DNA from: an uncultured Collinsella sp.
GTDB taxonomy: Bacteria; Actinomycetota; Coriobacteriia; Coriobacteriales; Coriobacteriaceae
DNA length: 5,467 nt
Direction: 5' to 3'
NCBI GenBank assembly: GCA_902491915.1
Contig: CABUJL010000117.1
Coordinates: 1 to 5,467 of the forward strand
Every line of letters starts with the position of its first letter. Position 1 is the stretch's first letter. The notes below the pieces were generated by a model. It worked only from the letters and a program-made list of their open reading frames with translations, ran no database searches and had not been told where the DNA came from. Of the stretch, positions 4,735 to 5,467 are shown piece after piece. Made by a program: the position numbers and the translations under genes.

Positions 4735-5467
4735 TTAGTGACGGAAATGCCTGGCTCCGGTGAACACCATCGCGATGCCATGCTCATTGCAGGCCTGGAT
4801 GCTCTCGTCGTCGCGCTTGGAGCCACCGGGCTGAATGATGCAGGTCACGCCGTGTGCAGCAAGCACGTCGACGTTGTCGCGGAACGGGAAGAACGCGTCG
4901 CTTGCACAGGCAAAGCCGCCCTTCTCCACGCCCTCGCGCTCGCAGAAGTCCTCGGCGCGCTCACAGGCAAGCAGCGCAGAGTCAACGCGGTTGGGCTGAC
5001 CCGGGCCCATGCCAATGCCGGCCTTGCCCTTGGAAACCAGGATGGCGTTGGACTTAACGCCCTTGCAGACCTTCCAGGCAAACTCGAGCTCGGCCATCTC
5101 GGCGTCGGTGGGCTTGCGGTCGGTGGGGAACGTAAAGGTCGCAGGATCCTCGGTCACGTGGTCGACCTCCTGCACCAGCATGCCGCCGTCGACGGAGCGC
5201 AGCTCCACCTGAGCGCCGTGGTCCACGCCGCCGGTCGCCAACACGCGCAGGTTGGGGCGCTTGGCCATGCGCTCGAGCGCCTCGGCGGTGTAACTCGGGG
5301 CGATGATGACCTCGACGAACTGCTTGTTCTGATCGGCAAAGTGCTCAACCAGATCAAAGGGAACCTCGCGGTTGCAGGCGATGATGCCGCCGAAGGCGCT
5401 CTTGGGATCGCAGGCGAAGGCGCGGTCGTAGGCGGCCGTGATGTCCTCGGCCACGGCGGAGCCGCAG
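4735..5467 (-). CDS. purH: Bifunctional AICAR formyltransferase / IMP cyclohydrolase (PurH), C-terminal part
   Basis: PurH catalyses the last two steps of de novo purine synthesis: formyl transfer from 10-formyl-tetrahydrofolate to AICAR, and ring closure of FAICAR to IMP, in the cytosol. About 243 codons are visible, nearly half of the usual ~520; the 5' part, including the IMP cyclohydrolase domain, lies beyond the right edge. The reading frame is open through 5467, the first visible residues being CGSAVAEDITAAYD, consistent with the conserved KHANPCG region just outside. Visible AICAR transformylase signatures are SAFGGIIACNR, the KSNAI segment, GPGQPNR, ASDAFFPFRD, IIQPGGSKRDDE and the family-typical end MVFTGARHFRH before TAA. 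No frameshift or missing segment is seen. A terminator follows directly, so purH is the last gene of its transcript. Confidence 0.96.
   Translation of the reverse strand, partial: CGSAVAEDITAAYDRAFACDPKSAFGGIIACNREVPFDLVEHFADQNKQFVEVIIAPSYTAEALERMAKRPNLRVLATGGVDHGAQVELRSVDGGMLVQEVDHVTEDPATFTFPTDRKPTDAEMAELEFAWKVCKGVKSNAILVSKGKAGIGMGPGQPNRVDSALLACERAEDFCEREGVEKGGFACASDAFFPFRDNVDVLAAHGVTCIIQPGGSKRDDESIQACNEHGIAMVFTGARHFRH

Overview
The window looks like chromosomal DNA from a GC-rich, Gram-positive-type bacterium. Protein style and the high-GC, Bce-like signalling genes suggest a coriobacterial actinobacterium such as a Collinsella relative. That placement is an inference from gene content and composition, not from a database search. 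No prophage, integrase, transposase, CRISPR array, tRNA or rRNA is visible.

Layout from left to right. Bases 1-60 hold a Shine-Dalgarno sequence and an ATG, apparently the first codon of a gene running off the left edge. uppP (undecaprenyl-diphosphatase) is on the minus strand at 61-1041. A divergent intergenic region of about 250 bp separates it from a small universal stress protein gene on the plus strand (1289-1726). The convergent gap 1727-1946 is unusually structured: a 91-nt composite hairpin, then an intrinsic terminator whose 3' arm and T-run are tandemly duplicated. Next comes a minus-strand two-component operon, an OmpR-family response regulator (3000-3671) followed after 9 bp by a BceS-like intramembrane-sensing histidine kinase (1947-2990). 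A 250-bp leader and intergenic region (3672-3921) carries a probable promoter, two further inverted repeats and a strong terminator for the gene upstream. An unrecognised soluble protein of 243 residues (3922-4653, minus) follows, then a terminator, then the C-terminal half of purH (4735-5467, minus, cut by the right edge).

How the genes may work together. purH and the stress protein are housekeeping or general-stress genes. UppP recycles undecaprenyl pyrophosphate, the lipid carrier that bacitracin binds, and Bce-type two-component systems typically respond to antibiotics acting on lipid-carrier intermediates. Their proximity suggests a cell-envelope stress neighbourhood, but no BceAB-type ABC transporter is present here and direct regulation of uppP is only a hypothesis. 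The most unusual material is non-coding: several long inverted repeats and duplicated terminator elements. I see no clear evidence of a new multi-gene system. The best candidates for something undescribed are the 1740-1830 structure, the 3871-3911 palindrome and the unknown 243-residue protein.
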